In this document: in pieces, positions 10,740 through 20,941 of the stretch
How positions within the stretch are numbered: position 1 is the stretch's first letter
Layout of the letters: every line of letters begins with the position of its first letter
NCBI GenBank assembly: GCA_037349105.1
Contig: JAYJMM010000036.1
Location: forward strand, 744,001-808,000
DNA from: Limnomonas spitsbergensis
Lineage: Eukaryota > Chlorophyta > Chlorophyceae > Chlamydomonadales
Reading direction: 5' to 3'
DNA: 64,000 bases
The notes under the pieces: generated by a model
Database searches by the model: none
What the model was told of the DNA's origin: nothing
What the model saw: the letters and a program-made list of their open reading frames with translations, nothing else
Position numbers and translations under genes: made by a program

Positions 10740-11255
10740 GGGACGGGGCAAAATATGAAGCAGGTCATTAGAGAAGGGGTGAGACATATATAATTATAAA
10801 ATGTTAAGTAGGTAATAAAGAGGAAACAACAAAGAGAAGAAACAAAAGTAAGTTAAGTCGACGTGGTCAAAACAGAGAAGTAAAGGAAATCTTGTAAATG
10901 AGAAAGAAGAAGGAAAAAAAGCCAAGGGGGTTGAAGGGAGAAAAAATATGGGCAAAATGTGAGGAGGAAGAAGGAGAAAATAACACCGGGGATCTTTGCC
11001 AATCTTCCGGGTTTATTTTGGTGTCCTCTCTTTTTCTTGAGGTCTTCGCTCTATTTCTGGATTGTTTTCTACGCACACTACAGAAATGAGTACGGACTGG
11101 GGAGGTGGAAGGGGGAAAGAGAGGTGCATGCGACGAGGGGAGTGTGAAGCAAGGAAGGGAAGGATGAAACAGTTGAAAAAGTGTCACCATGAAAGGCAAA
11201 CAGAGGAAATAAGTGTGCATGAGATAAAAGGAGAGTGAAAGGTACATCGGACACA
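10740..11255. repeat. Purine-rich (A/G) low-complexity stretch
   Basis: Long runs of A and G on the plus strand (AGAAAGAAGAAGGAAAAAAA-like), broken by a T-rich island near 11.0-11.08 kb. Long ORFs on both strands here follow from the base composition. Similar purine-rich DNA follows the LINE tails near 18.9 and 19.7 kb, so part of this may be LINE 3' untranslated sequence. Confidence 0.6.
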
Positions 11256-11261
11256 AGTAAC

Positions 11262-11352
11262 CATAACGCCCAAGCGGCCGGGCCTTCTTAAGCAGGGCCT
11301 AGAGGTGTAACGTCATTGACTCCAAACATAATGAAGGCAATGACGTTACACC
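11262..11352. mobile_element. Two LINE 3' tails joined tail to tail
   Basis: A plus-strand tail (AACGCCCAAGCGGCCGGGCC onward) ends in GGTGTAACGTCATTG at 11304-11318. After 19 bp, the exact reverse complement CAATGACGTTACACC starts at 11338. The two form a perfect 15-bp inverted repeat. The first tail matches the GGGCGCCCAAC...TGTAACG end of the LINE at 19633-20838. Confidence 0.6.
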
Positions 11353-11923
11353 ACTGGACCATACTGCAAAGACTCCGCCGCGTCGGCATCATTAAGTATG
11401 TATGAAGGAGTAAGGTAACATGAAGGTGGTGAAAATGGATAAAATGATGTAGAGGAGGAAGTGGAGGAGGAAGACAGATACTGAAAACATGAGAGGTAGA
11501 GGTGACTTGGATGACTGGGCAACAGTCACTCCTTGAAGCAGCACGGATAACTTGGCTTACGATGAACCAGACATGAGCAGCTCCTGAGCTGTTGTTCATC
11601 TGCAAATGCCACTACATGGGAAGCAAATCATAATGTGTCGTTCAGCCATGCATCTAAAATCAAAGGTTTCAACTCACGTGCACACTTGAAACGTTGAGGG
11701 GCGTCCTATCTGGGACGAGGCGTTGAGTTGCCAGGCTGTTCATCTTGCTGACCCCTGGGGTAGCCATCAGACAATTAGGCTGAAAGGCATGCAATTTCGC
11801 CTCGGTGGCGTTACAGGGGAGCCCGAAGGTGCTAGTTACGCTTCAGGTAGAAAGAGAAGATTCATAAATGGTGGATCGACGGTGGAATGGACGACAGCAA
11901 TTTTGGGTTGCAGCTTACTTGTG
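11353..11923. other. No gene seen
   Basis: An A/G-rich stretch with GGAGGAAG repeats near 11.45 kb, then ordinary sequence. No ORF with a recognisable motif. Confidence 0.35.
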
Positions 11924-12199
11924 ACTGCACAGTGCCCGTACCGTAAAGGTCAGCCCTGAACCCTGCACGGTGCCCGTACCTTAAAGCTCAACCCTGAACC
12001 CCTAACCCTGTATGGTGCCCTGAACCCTGCACGGTGCCTGTACCTTGTTAGCTGAACCCTGAACCCGGTACACGGCCGTACCTTGTTAGCTGAACCCTGA
12101 ACCCGGTACACGGCCTGTACCTTGTTAGCTAAACCCTGAACCCGGTACAGTGCCGTACCTTGTTAGCTAAACCCTGAACCCGGTACAGTGCCGTACCTG
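11924..12199. repeat. Short copy of the 38/39-bp satellite ('copy 0')
   Basis: About seven monomers: A-type (CTCAACCCTGAACCC with GTGCCCGTACCTT), then B-type (GTTAGCTAAACCCTGAACCC with GGTACA...GCCGTACC). The order and the junction to the following exon match the end of the large arrays at 25284, 41754 and 59733. Confidence 0.9.
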
Positions 12200-12205
12200 G
12201 AGCCG

Positions 12206-13144
12206 ATGAGTGCGCGGATCCGGCTGCGGTCCGTGAATGGGAGTTTGAAGCCCTGGAATCCCTCCGTGCCGTATATGGAGTGGAAGAGGCTTGTGCAGTG
12301 CAAAAAGCAGCAAAACTTTATGGCACACTTGGCGGTGTCAGCTTGAACGACCGGGTGTGAAGCGGAATGTGGAAGCGCAGAAAGCAAGAAAGAAAACTAT
12401 ACAACTATGCCCCGCAGAGGCGTAAGGGTTGAGGAAACAGTGTGGCACGTGGTGCCCACATCCAAATGTATGAGGAATGGGCACAGGGTTTAGGGTTCTG
12501 ATATGTTTGTGTTTGCGTGCAACCAAGTCCATGCATTGTTGTTTTTAGTGTGAACCTCACCATCTATGGAGGGCTGCTGTGCAGCCACCGCCGGGATATT
12601 GGGAACAAAACCATGACCGGCCTACGGTCGGTGGCCCAAGCAGCAGGGTTTGTTAGACCAGGTCACCCCTGCCACAGACAGTGATGTCGCTGGAGTTTGG
12701 TTGAAGTGCGCTGATTCCAGCAAGTGCATGAGCCTGAGCCGACCCGCTCTCTCATTGCAGATCATGCCCCGCACGCCTGACTGCATAAACTCTCAACATT
12801 GAACCCTGAACTGGAGTCCCTCAGCAGCTTAACCCCAGTGACCCCACTGTTCACACCTGCTAGGCACAAGGCCTCGTCTGTGCCCCAGTGGCATAGCACC
12901 GAATGGGTAAACCTGAAATCCTTCATCCGAGTCCCTTATCAGCTACTCCCCAGTCCCCACTGGCGCACCTGCAAGGCACAAGGCCTCGTCCGCGCCCCAG
13001 TGGCAGCACTGATTGCACGCCAACGAGGTGCCTGTCGAACGCCGCTGCGCTGACATGCTCCAATGCCTGGGGAATGGCGCGGCTGAGGAAGCCATGCAGC
13101 TCAAGGTCACCGGCCTGCATCCCCAGATGCATAAGTGGAGACTG
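12206..13144 (+). pseudogene. Partial, diverged copy of gene A (5' exons only)
   Basis: This matches 25291-26217, the first exons of gene A. The first ORF (12206-12346, 46 residues) is four residues longer than in the other copies (MSARIRLRSVNG against MSAWSVNG), an in-frame 12-bp difference. A second candidate exon reads LTIYGGLLCSHRRDIGNKTM (about 12549-12647). A third, 13028-13144, reads RRCADMLQCLGNG...LHPQMHKWRL and ends at a GTAAGG donor. Homology with the tandem units stops near 13510, where this copy runs on into the inverted-repeat block, so the later exons are missing in this orientation. Confidence 0.5.
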
Positions 13145-13304
13145 GTAAGGGATTAGGGTTCTGGATCAGGTTCAGGGTTTAGGGTTATTGAACGGCTGGG
13201 TTTATGCTGGCAGCACGGCTGAGTGTCCATGGTCTGCATGCTGCAGTAATGGTGAAGGACTGACGACCGAGGCCCCATGAGGGTTCTCATTGCAGGCTGT
13301 TCAG

Positions 13305-13331
13305 GCACACACACACACACAGCCCCCCCCC
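13305..13331. repeat. (CA)n followed by a C run
   Basis: GGCACACACACACACACAGC is followed by a run of C and then GGGTTTTTTT. The same junction is kept at 26390, 42860 and 60840, and inverted near 16.39 kb. Confidence 0.75.
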
Positions 13332-13760
13332 CGGGTTTTTTTCTAACTGTGTGTTGGGCTGTAAAAAGGGGAAATGCACGTGTGTTGGGGAATGGGAGGA
13401 GAGGGAGAGGGAAAAGATAGTAAAAAAGGAGAAAATAAAGGGAGGGAAAGGCCGTACAGGCCGGATCGGGTCAAATGTCACCAAACAGATTTCCCGCCCC
13501 GCGTCCCAGAATTCCCGTAACGAACCACCGTTGCTCACCACCTGAGTAGCTCTAACTGTCCCATAAGGTATAATATGTTTAAAAATAGCTTTCTATAAAC
13601 TTTGCCAGTCACATCCATGCCACTTATGGTAACAGCAGTGCTTTTACACTGGTGGGGGGAATAATGGATTTGACTAACAAGCGTGGAATCAAAACTACAT
13701 TATTCAAACACGTGAATTGCACTGTCAGAGCACACAAGCATGGCGTGAGGTGTGAAGAGG
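13320..13760. repeat. Left arm of a diverged inverted duplication
   Basis: The plus strand here matches the reverse complement of about 15960-16400. Landmarks are GGATCGGGTCAAA, CACCAAACAG, CCGCCCCGCGTCCCAGAATT, CGAACCACCG, the AT-rich spacer with ATTATTCAAACA, and GCACTGTCAG. There are many substitutions and small indels, so the duplication is old. The two arms enclose the 44-bp minisatellite and a gene fragment. Confidence 0.8.
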
Positions 13761-15290
13761 CTTGGCATCAAGGATAGGCAAGCATGATATTAGGTAAAAA
13801 GAGGCATGGCGTGAGTTATGAAGAGGCATGGCATCAGGGATGGGCACACATGGCGTGAGGTATGAAGAGGCATGGCATCAGGGATGGGCACGCATGGCGT
13901 GAGGTATGAAGAGGCATGCCATCAGGGATGGGCACGCATGGCGTGAAATATGAAGAGGCATGGCATGAGGTTTGAAGAGGAATGGAGTGAGTTATGAAGA
14001 GGCATGGCATCAGGGATGGGCAAGCATGGCGTGAGGTATGAAGAGGCATGGCATCAGGGATGGGCACGCATGGCGTGAGGTATGAAGAGGCATGGCATCA
14101 GGGATGGGCAAGCATGGCGTGAGGTATGAAGAGGCATGGCATCAGGGATGGGCACACATGGCGTGAGGTATGCAGAGGCATGGCATCAGGGATGGGCACG
14201 CATGGCGTGAGGTATGAAGAGGCATGGCATCAGGGATGGGCACGCATGGCGTGAGGTATGAAGAGGCATGCCATCAGGGATGGGCAAGCATGGCGTGAGG
14301 TATGAAGAGGCATGGCATGAGGTTTGAAGAGGAATGGCGTGAGGTATGAAGAGGCATGGCATCAGGGATGGGCAAGCATGGCGTGAGGTATGAAGAGGCA
14401 TGGCATCAGGGATGGGCAAGCATGGCGTGAGGTATGAAGAGGCATGGCATCAGGGATGGGCAAGCATGGCGTGAAGTATGAAGAGGCATGGTGTGAGGTA
14501 TGAAGAGGCATGGCGTGAGGTATGAAGAGGCATGGTATCAATGATGGGCACGCATGGCGTGAGGTGTGAAGAGGCATGGCATCAGGGATGGGCAAGCATG
14601 GCGTGAGGTGTGAAGAGGCATGGCCTCAGGGATGGGAAGGCATGGCATGAGGTGTGAAGAGTCATGGCATCAGGGATGGGCAGGCTTTGCTTGAGGTATG
14701 AAGAGGCATGGCGTGAGGTGTGAAGAGGCATGGCATCGGGGATGGGAAGGCATGGCGTTGGGTATGAAGAGGCATGGCATGACCTATGAGGGAGGGGAAG
14801 GCAGGCATGAGGAAGGAGAAGGCAGGCATGGAGGAGGATGCATGCTATGAGGGATGGGAAATAAGGCATGTAGGAGGATGCATGAGGGAGGAGAAGGCAG
14901 ACATAGTGGCGGGGAAGGCAAGCATGGGGAGGATGCATGGCATGAGGGAGGGGGAGGCAGGCATGGATGATGCATGGCATGAGAGAGGGGATGGCATTAA
15001 TGGTGGAGGAGGAGGCAGGCTTGGAGGAGGATGCATGGCATGAGGGAGGGGAAGGCAGGCATGGTGGACAGGAAGGCATGCATGGATGAAAGTGCATGAC
15101 ATGAGAGAGGGGAAGGCAGACATGAAGGGGATGTGAAAATTGGGAAGGGGTTGGAGCATCAGGAGGATGCATGGCACGAGGGACGATGCATGGCATGCAA
15201 TGGGGGAGTAGGAGGCAGGGCATGCAACGGCAGAGTATGAGGCATGCCATGGGGGAGTATGGGGCAGGTAATGGGAGAGTTTGGATATGA
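13739..15290. repeat. 44-bp minisatellite array
   Basis: From 13739 to about 14780 the period is 44 bp, with the core GGCATCAGGGATGGGCACGC followed by ATGGCGTGAGGTATGAAGAG. Some units are partial and lack the GGGATGGGCA part. From about 14780 to 15290 it decays into a G-rich, looser repeat (GAGGATGCATGGCATGAGGG). Long ORFs across it are by-products of the repeat. Confidence 0.95.
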
Positions 15291-15298
15291 CAGAAGGG

Positions 15299-15651
15299 CA
15301 GACATGCGCATTCTCCCGAGCATGTTCGAACTACCCAGGCTTATCGGGTCGAAAATGACGATGGTGGCGCCATGCGATGTCGACCAGATTGACACGGTGG
15401 CTGTCGAGATACTGGCCCAGTGCAGCGCTCACGCGATACATTAAAAACTCGTATTAAAGAAAAAATGTAGTTCAGATCGTCGCAGGGCGTGCTGGGCCCG
15501 CATAAGGTCTGGTCCTGAGTCTGTCCGCCAGGTTTGACTTGTGCACTGAACAGTTCGATCAGCTGGGCGCTTCCGTCGAAATGCATCGAATGACATACAT
15601 GCATTGCTTCGAAGCGTGTCTGATCGACCTTGGCGACTCTGACGTTCACAC
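15299..15651 (-). pseudogene. Inverted fragment of gene A with the NVRVA exon
   Basis: On the minus strand the ORF starts NVRVAKVDQTRFEAMH, homologous to NVRVARVDQTRYETMH at 26735 in gene A, and both have a Gln codon followed by GT at the exon end. The rest of the segment differs from the tandem units. A reading YLDSHRVNLVDIAWRHHRH appears near 15.36-15.41 kb. The conserved start between otherwise diverged copies supports the exon as real coding sequence. Here it is cut off from the other exons. Confidence 0.5.
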
Positions 15652-15975
15652 CTCACGCAATGCCTGCCCATCCCTGATGCCATGCCTCTTCACACCTCAC
15701 GCCATGCCTGCCCATCCCCGATGCCATGCCTCTTCACGCTTCATGCCATGCCTGCCCACCCCTGATGCCATGCCACTTCATATCTCATGCCTCTTCATAC
15801 CTCACGCCATGCTTGCCCGTCCCAGATGCCATGCCTCTTCACACCTCACGCCCTGCCTCTTTATACCTGCTGATGCCATGCCTCTTCATACCTCATGCTA
15901 TGCCTATTCATACCTCATGCCATGCTTGCCCATCCCTGATGCCATGCCTCTTCAGTTCTCACGCCATGCGCGTGT
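15652..15975. repeat. 44-bp minisatellite, inverted block
   Basis: About seven units of the same minisatellite in reverse complement (CCATGCCTCTTCACACCTCA, CCCATCCCTGATGCC). It belongs to the right arm of the inverted duplication. Confidence 0.9.
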
Positions 15976-16400
15976 GCCCTGACAGTGCAACTCACTTGTT
16001 TGAATAATATAGTCCTTATTGGGGCTTGTTATTCAAATTCATCTCACCCCCCACGAGTGGACAGGTGCTGCCATTTCCATCAGTGGCATGGATGAGACTG
16101 GGAAACTTTTTCGAATGCTATTTGTTAACATATTATTCCTTATGGTACAGCAAGAGCTACTCAGGTGGTGAGCGACGGTGGTTCGTCACGGGAATTCTGG
16201 GACGCGGGGCGGAAAACCTGTTTGGTGACACTTTGACCCGATCCAGCTTTGATTGCCTTTCCCTCCCTTTCTTTTCTCTTTTTCCATATATTTTCCGTCT
16301 ACCTCTCTTCCCCTTCCCTAACACACGCACATTCTTTCCCTGTTAAGGGCCCAAGACACAGTAAGAAAAAATCCCGTGCGTGGCGTAGAGTGTGTGTGTG
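15960..16400. repeat. Right arm of the diverged inverted duplication
   Basis: Reverse-complement partner of 13320-13760, running from GCACTGTCAG-like sequence out to the GT/G-rich end at 16.39 kb. Confidence 0.8.
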
Positions 16401-16404
16401 GGGG

Positions 16405-16606
16405 GGGGGGCTTTTCAAGCCCGGTGCTTATGGGTGCTGCTGGGGCGTGGAGTGTGTGGGGCGGCCCTCATTTTAAAGCCCTGGTGCTGCTGGGTGCTGC
16501 TGGGGCGTGGAGTGTGTGGGGGGACCTCATTTACAAGCCTTGGTGCTGCTGGGTGTTGTTGGGGCGTGGAGTGTGTGTGGGGGGCTCATTTTCAAGCCAA
16601 AAAACG
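16405..16606. repeat. About 60-bp tandem repeat, three units
   Basis: GGGGCGTGGAGTGTGTGGGG recurs at 16442, 16502 and 16561, joined by CTCATTTTAAAGCC-like and GGTGCTGCTGGGTGCTGCT segments. It ends one base before homology to the large tandem unit begins. Confidence 0.85.
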
Positions 16607-16993
16607 TCAAGATAGTTGCAGTTATTACTACGGAGATCTCACATATCTCGGGCATGCATGCAGCCCCCGGGCAGTGAGGCAGACAGATGAGACCGGCAGG
16701 CCACCAGATGCAGAGAGGCAGGCCCTGATCCTGATCGACTTTCAAGTGAGCCTTTATCCACGTGACGGCATACATTTGGATTGCCTAGGGTTCACGACTG
16801 GTTCACGGGACCAGGGGACGGGACCATACGAGACGGGTGCGGGTGATAACAATTGGGCAGAGGCATGCCCTCATTGGTTTGGGAATGCTGTACATACAGC
16901 TTCTCGACAACTGGATATGTTCCATGCCGCGCATGTTCCTCGCTTTTTTATTTATGTTTATGCCTTTGAATCCTCTTGCTACCGGTGAATTGC

Positions 16994-17752
16994 ATGGCCA
17001 TACAGATTGACAGTGTCCGGCTCCCTCTTGCCAATTGTGAAAACGTGGTCAGCCATAAGACCTCTCCCACTCCAGACAATTCCGATCTTGAATGGTGTCT
17101 CCGTTGTGGCTTTGATAGAAAATACCAAGCAGTTCTGGAGGAAGGTTTCCTGGATCGAAAGTTTGACACCGTCGAACACGTTTTTGCGGCGATTGCTAAA
17201 ATTAAGGAAGCCTTAAATTCCTACAACCACCCGTTATTCCGCAAAAATGAGGATTCCGACTCAAAATTCAAGGTCTTGATCCAGATTTGGAAAGTTTGCT
17301 CGGTGGAGGCACGTCGGTTGCAACCTCCACCACGCTCCCTGGGGAGCGATCTGGGTAAGCCATTTATCAATTCTCTTCCAGCCACCCATCTTCTTGTGCT
17401 TGACATTTTCTCTGCATTCCACAGCTTCAATTGCATTGCAATGTTGGTCGACTGTACTGAAGGCTTTGGAGCCTCTGTCCGGTGCGTTGACGGCCGTTTG
17501 TTTTTCCCTGAATCATGGATAGCCATGCAAGTTCCTTACAATGAGTGGCATGTCAATACCTTGCTCAGCAAGCGTGTAGGCATGGATTTTGCAAGGCAGT
17601 TACTATGCATGGCGCATTCGGTGGTTCAAAGATCCAGAACCTGCATCCCCGCCGCTTGGGGGCCTGTTTGCCTCTTCTGCCTTGCCTGTTCTGTTCAGTG
17701 TGCGTCCTGTTCGGCAGTCTTCTTCATCATCTCAGAAAACCTACTCGCCTAA
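16994..17752 (+). CDS. Unrecognised 252-residue ORF, copy 1
   Basis: Starts at ATG (MAIQIDSVRLPLANCE). The middle looks like a real protein: LEWCLRCGFDRKYQAVLEEG, EHVFAAIAKIKEALNSYNHP, KFKVLIQIWKV. No family recognised. A strong intron-like segment lies inside (GGTAAGCC near 17356 to CATTCCACAG near 17424), so the 3' half may not be read in this frame. Copies 2 and 3 lack most of that segment. Past 17585 the conserved frame seems to be the shifted one (YYAWRIRWFKDPEPASPP to EEVRRLQKHE, ending 17813), with a 2-base difference from copies 2 and 3. It may come from a transposable element. It is probably already damaged. Confidence 0.3.
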   Translation: MAIQIDSVRLPLANCENVVSHKTSPTPDNSDLEWCLRCGFDRKYQAVLEEGFLDRKFDTVEHVFAAIAKIKEALNSYNHPLFRKNEDSDSKFKVLIQIWKVCSVEARRLQPPPRSLGSDLGKPFINSLPATHLLVLDIFSAFHSFNCIAMLVDCTEGFGASVRCVDGRLFFPESWIAMQVPYNEWHVNTLLSKRVGMDFARQLLCMAHSVVQRSRTCIPAAWGPVCLFCLACSVQCASCSAVFFIISENLLA

Positions 17753-18608
17753 AAAATGCCCCCCACGTTTAGGCCCTGCTGAAGAGGTGCGCCGCTTACA
17801 GAAACATGAGTGAGCGCATCTATTATCTGAGATCCACGGCCAAGGTATCCTTCCATGTTGAGCAAGATTGGATTTTGGATACTTCCTGGATCCAGCTTTG
17901 TGTGTCCCCTAGAGGCCCCATAGTTTGAAGGGGATGAGCCTGGAGAAAATATTTTCAGGCAAATGAGCCTCTTTCAAACTTGCTTGTTGCTCAGTCATGA
18001 TCTGCATGTTTTTGTAGTGTGCATTGACACAGCCTGCTGTTGGTATTATCCTTAAACCGTAGAACTTATTACTGTCCACACACCCTGGAAAAATGTTGTG
18101 ACAGTCCGTGCGCAACAAATATGTAAGTTGTATAAAGTACTTTGCAGTTGGCCATTAGCGCCGATTTGGGCTGAAATACACTTCCTTTGCTCCGTGACTG
18201 ACTTGCCACGCAGCGGACTTTTTTGTAATCATTTTAACGCACAGCTAGGTCCGCACACCCCCAAAATCATTCATTATGCACGAAGTGAGAACGGTTCTAC
18301 GGCGTCCTTCCTACTACAGTACGACAATTTTGTACTCCTGATTTGTTTGGGTGCCTGTAACGGTATATGAGAACTTTTGGAACCTCATGCAATTTGATAG
18401 TTGTTACAAAAAAATGCTGCATAATCTCAGCAAGTGCTATTTTTGTTTTGCTTCGTGTGTTATGCACCTGCCTTTATTTCATATTTGTGCTTGTATATTG
18501 ATAGGATGCTCAAGACTATCTACTTCACGTAGAGCGGCAAGCTCGTTTCCTTGTCCTTGGTGCCATGCATGTTGACGGATGCACCCTGTTTTTCTCTTTC
18601 TGTCCTAG

Positions 18609-18869
18609 ATTCTTTTGTGCTCGCAACGTTTTGCGGGCTTATGTTCATGCATCAAATATGATGCCCTGCTGGACTGTAAAATCTTCACACAACTTCACTC
18701 CCCAGGCGCTAGAAGAACTGGAATTAGTCTGCATCAAAAGCGGGCTGATCTTCGTAAATTTGGGGGGCGGGGGACATTTGAATGGGCTCGCTGGTGTGCA
18801 CAGGTGCCAAGGTTGTTGTTGTGTGATGGACTGAAAGAAAACCAGTCCATGCAACTAACGATAACGTAA
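18609..18869 (+). CDS. Unrecognised exon-like ORF cut by a LINE tail, unit 1
   Basis: After a strong acceptor (TTCTCTTTCTGTCCTAG) the reading LLCSQRFAGLCSCIKYDALL, then KIFTQLHSPGARR, KRADLRKFGGRGTFEWARW and CDGLKENQ stays open to a stop that falls inside a LINE tail. It recurs at 35012-35272 and 52652-52912. Another open frame (HVDGCTLFF... to CQGCCCVMD) overlaps, so the coding frame is not certain. It may be the end of the same old gene as the 252-residue ORF, truncated by the retrotransposon. Confidence 0.25.
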   Translation: MLLCSQRFAGLCSCIKYDALLDCKIFTQLHSPGARRTGISLHQKRADLRKFGGRGTFEWARWCAQVPRLLLCDGLKENQSMQLTIT

Positions 18870-18930
18870 CACCTCAAGGCCTTGCTTAGAAGGCTCGACA
18901 GCGTGGGTGCCCTACTGTTTAATTGGAAAG
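18857..18930 (-). mobile_element. Diverged LINE 3' tail
   Basis: GATAACGTAACACCTCAAGG and the following GCTTAGAAGGCTCG...GTGGGTGCCC match the LINE 3' end at 19633, reverse strand, with several differences. A purine-rich stretch follows. No clear target duplication. Repeated at about 35260 and 52900. Confidence 0.45.
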
Positions 18931-19632
18931 AAAGGGAAGGACAGGAAAGCTGTTAAGGGACTACTGTAGATGTGCTCTGCCTTCCCTCATAATTAACGTT
19001 GTATGGGAGTGAGGGATACAAACACATACTATTTGTCAATTTTACACCATGCGGGCAGCATTACAAGAAGTCATAAATTCATACCCGAGGGGAGGCAATA
19101 TAAATCTACGGTTTGGGAGAGGTGAGGAAAGAGACCTTCCAAGTGAGTATGCAAATACAGGAAGCACCGCGATCCATGTGTCACATATGTGACATGCATG
19201 ACCCATGAGCAAAGAGGCGATGTTGGACAGTCAGGAAGAAAGACGGTGCACAAGCCAGAAACTGTCTCTGAATTTTCAGCCTTGCATCATTCAAATACGG
19301 CAGCTCCTTTTTGAGCAGTGCCCAACTAGTTGTAACTGGTCGACAGGTGTCACGTCATTGTAGCAGTCAGTGGAGAATGGAAGGTTCCAAGTTTTTGCAT
19401 TTGGCACGTGCCCGCAAATCGGTTCGGGCACATCATCAGCTGGGATAGAGACTGCATTTGAGACAGAACGAATCAGAGATCTCTAGTGTTTCATTTTGTG
19501 TGGTCAGCATGCAGGTGTGGTGGAGGTTTTGCTCTTTGGCATCTGTCCATGCGCGTCCATCATGCGTTTGCCCCCAAAACAGAGTCGACTGTCCAATAAT
19601 CGAGCGAGGGAGCACCCGCCCCTGCTACGAAT

Positions 19633-20838
19633 CAATAACGTTACACCTCTGGGCCCGCTCAAAAAGCTCGGCCACGTGGGCGCCCAACTGTTCAGAAGGG
19701 AGAAACTAAAAGGAAGAGGGGGGGGAAGGAACAAAAGGAAAGGCCGGGAAGGCAAACAAGACCAAGTCCGACACCTGAGTTCCTCTAGAGACTAGCCCTC
19801 AACAAAGCCTAAACACTAAAAAAAACGTCCACAAAAGCAAGCGTATCCCAACCCTGTCTGGCCGCGAGGGAGCTCCACTGATCTGAAAGGAAGAAAGAAG
19901 AAACTAAAAAGGAGAGGGGGCAAAAACAAAAAAGAGGACCAGAAGGGAAGGCCGGAAAGGCAAACAATCCTGACGTCTCAGATCCCCTCGAGACTAACCA
20001 TCAACACAGCCTACGGTATAGCACTGACCATAAAAGCAAGTGCATCCCACCCCTTATCAGCCTGGTACAGCTGGTGGAAGTTAGTGGCAGCGCCCGGGGG
20101 ACCTGCTCACCCCCACTCCCGTAACTGCTCCTTGACACTAGGGCACTGGAAGCACACATGCACTCATGCAGCGCATCCTCCACTTGCTCGCCATCTCCCC
20201 GTGCCCAACACTGCCGGCAGCATCGTGCCTCTCGCCGCAGACCGCTGCGCCGTCCTCTGGTGTCAGACGTGCTGATCGCGCCGAGCCACAGTCGCAAGTG
20301 TGTGCACACACAAGCACACTTCATCGTGCTAGGGCGGCTCCTGGCTTACGCCAGCACGGCATCTGCCGTGGACTGGAACCAGGCGCGGTAGGTGGCCGCA
20401 TATCTATGCTCGGTGGTAGGGTCCCTGGGGTCCCCACCGCCGCTTGCGTCCAGCTGCGCCTGCTCGTAGGCTGCGTCAACGAGTGCCAACACCTCTGTGA
20501 CGGGTAGGCGCTGTAGGGCAGTTGCTGCCTCGCGCAATGTGGGGGTGGCTGCCCCCCGCTCAAGCTCCTCCAATGCACCCAACAGATCAGAGCACCAGGT
20601 GCAGCCGCCAGTGCCCTGGCTGACTGCAAGCTGCATATCTGCTGCCATGGCTTGAGCCATTACAGTGCTGTATTGCTGTGCCACCGGTGCCACCGCTGCA
20701 TTGTAGAAGCGGAGGATATGGGCCCACCAGTCTCGCTGTAGTGGCTGGAGCTGCAGCTCTCTCAGGATCCCCCAACTGGCGGCTGATGCAGGTAGCCCCG
20801 CAGCCTGGCGTAGGTGCTGAAGCAAGCTGCACTGCGGG
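19633..20838 (-). mobile_element. 5'-truncated L1-like LINE with 13-bp target duplication, unit 1
   Basis: The element reads right to left. Its 3' end is CAATAACGTTACACC at 19633. The flanks are CCCTGCTACGAAT at 19620-19632 and CCCCGCTACGAAT at 20839-20851 (one mismatch here, none in units 2 and 3). The 3' untranslated part (19633-20010) is purine-rich on the plus strand. The coding remnant is described separately. Being present in all three units, it predates the amplification. Confidence 0.8.
20011..20828 (-). pseudogene. C-terminal part of a LINE reverse-transcriptase protein, broken
   Basis: The reading SLLQHLRQAAGLPAS, then RDWWAHILRFYNAAVAPVAQ and AQAMAADMQLAV has the pattern seen after the reverse-transcriptase domain in chlorophyte L1-like elements. 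It stops at TAA 20346. The same frame resumes with THLRLWLGAIS and then CCRQCWARGDGEQVEDALHEC, a C-x2-C...H...C zinc-knuckle-like tail. After a shift near 20160 it ends QCPSVKEQLREWG...ALAFMVSAIP, stop at 20011. The reverse-transcriptase and endonuclease domains are absent. Confidence 0.65.
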
Positions 20839-20860
20839 CCCCGCTACGAATACTGCAGGT

Positions 20861-20933
20861 CAATGACGTTACACCTCCGGGCCCTGCTCAGAAAGGCTCG
20901 GCTACGTAAGCGCCCAACTATCCCCGACTAATG
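20861..20933 (-). mobile_element. 73-bp LINE tail with 8-bp target duplication
   Basis: CAATGACGTTACACC starts the 3' end. The flanks are CTGCAGGT at 20853-20860 and 20934-20941. It inserted next to the larger LINE copy. The same insertion is at 37254-37326 and 54894-54966. Confidence 0.65.
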
Positions 20934-20941
20934 CTGCAGGT

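Noticed and set aside
10867..11256. 129-residue minus-strand ORF rich in Phe, Ser and Leu
   Set aside because: Product of purine-rich low-complexity DNA; no domain.
13834..15250. ORFs rich in MPCLFIPHA / ACPSLMPCL
   Set aside because: Read-through of the 44-bp minisatellite. The same peptide appears in several frames and in the inverted block on the other strand.
13739..15975. CRISPR-like array
   Set aside because: Units are contiguous without unique spacers, the genome is eukaryotic, and there are no cas genes.
16392..16988. 198-residue plus-strand ORF
   Set aside because: Its first third translates the 60-bp tandem repeat, and the frame is not kept in units 2 and 3.
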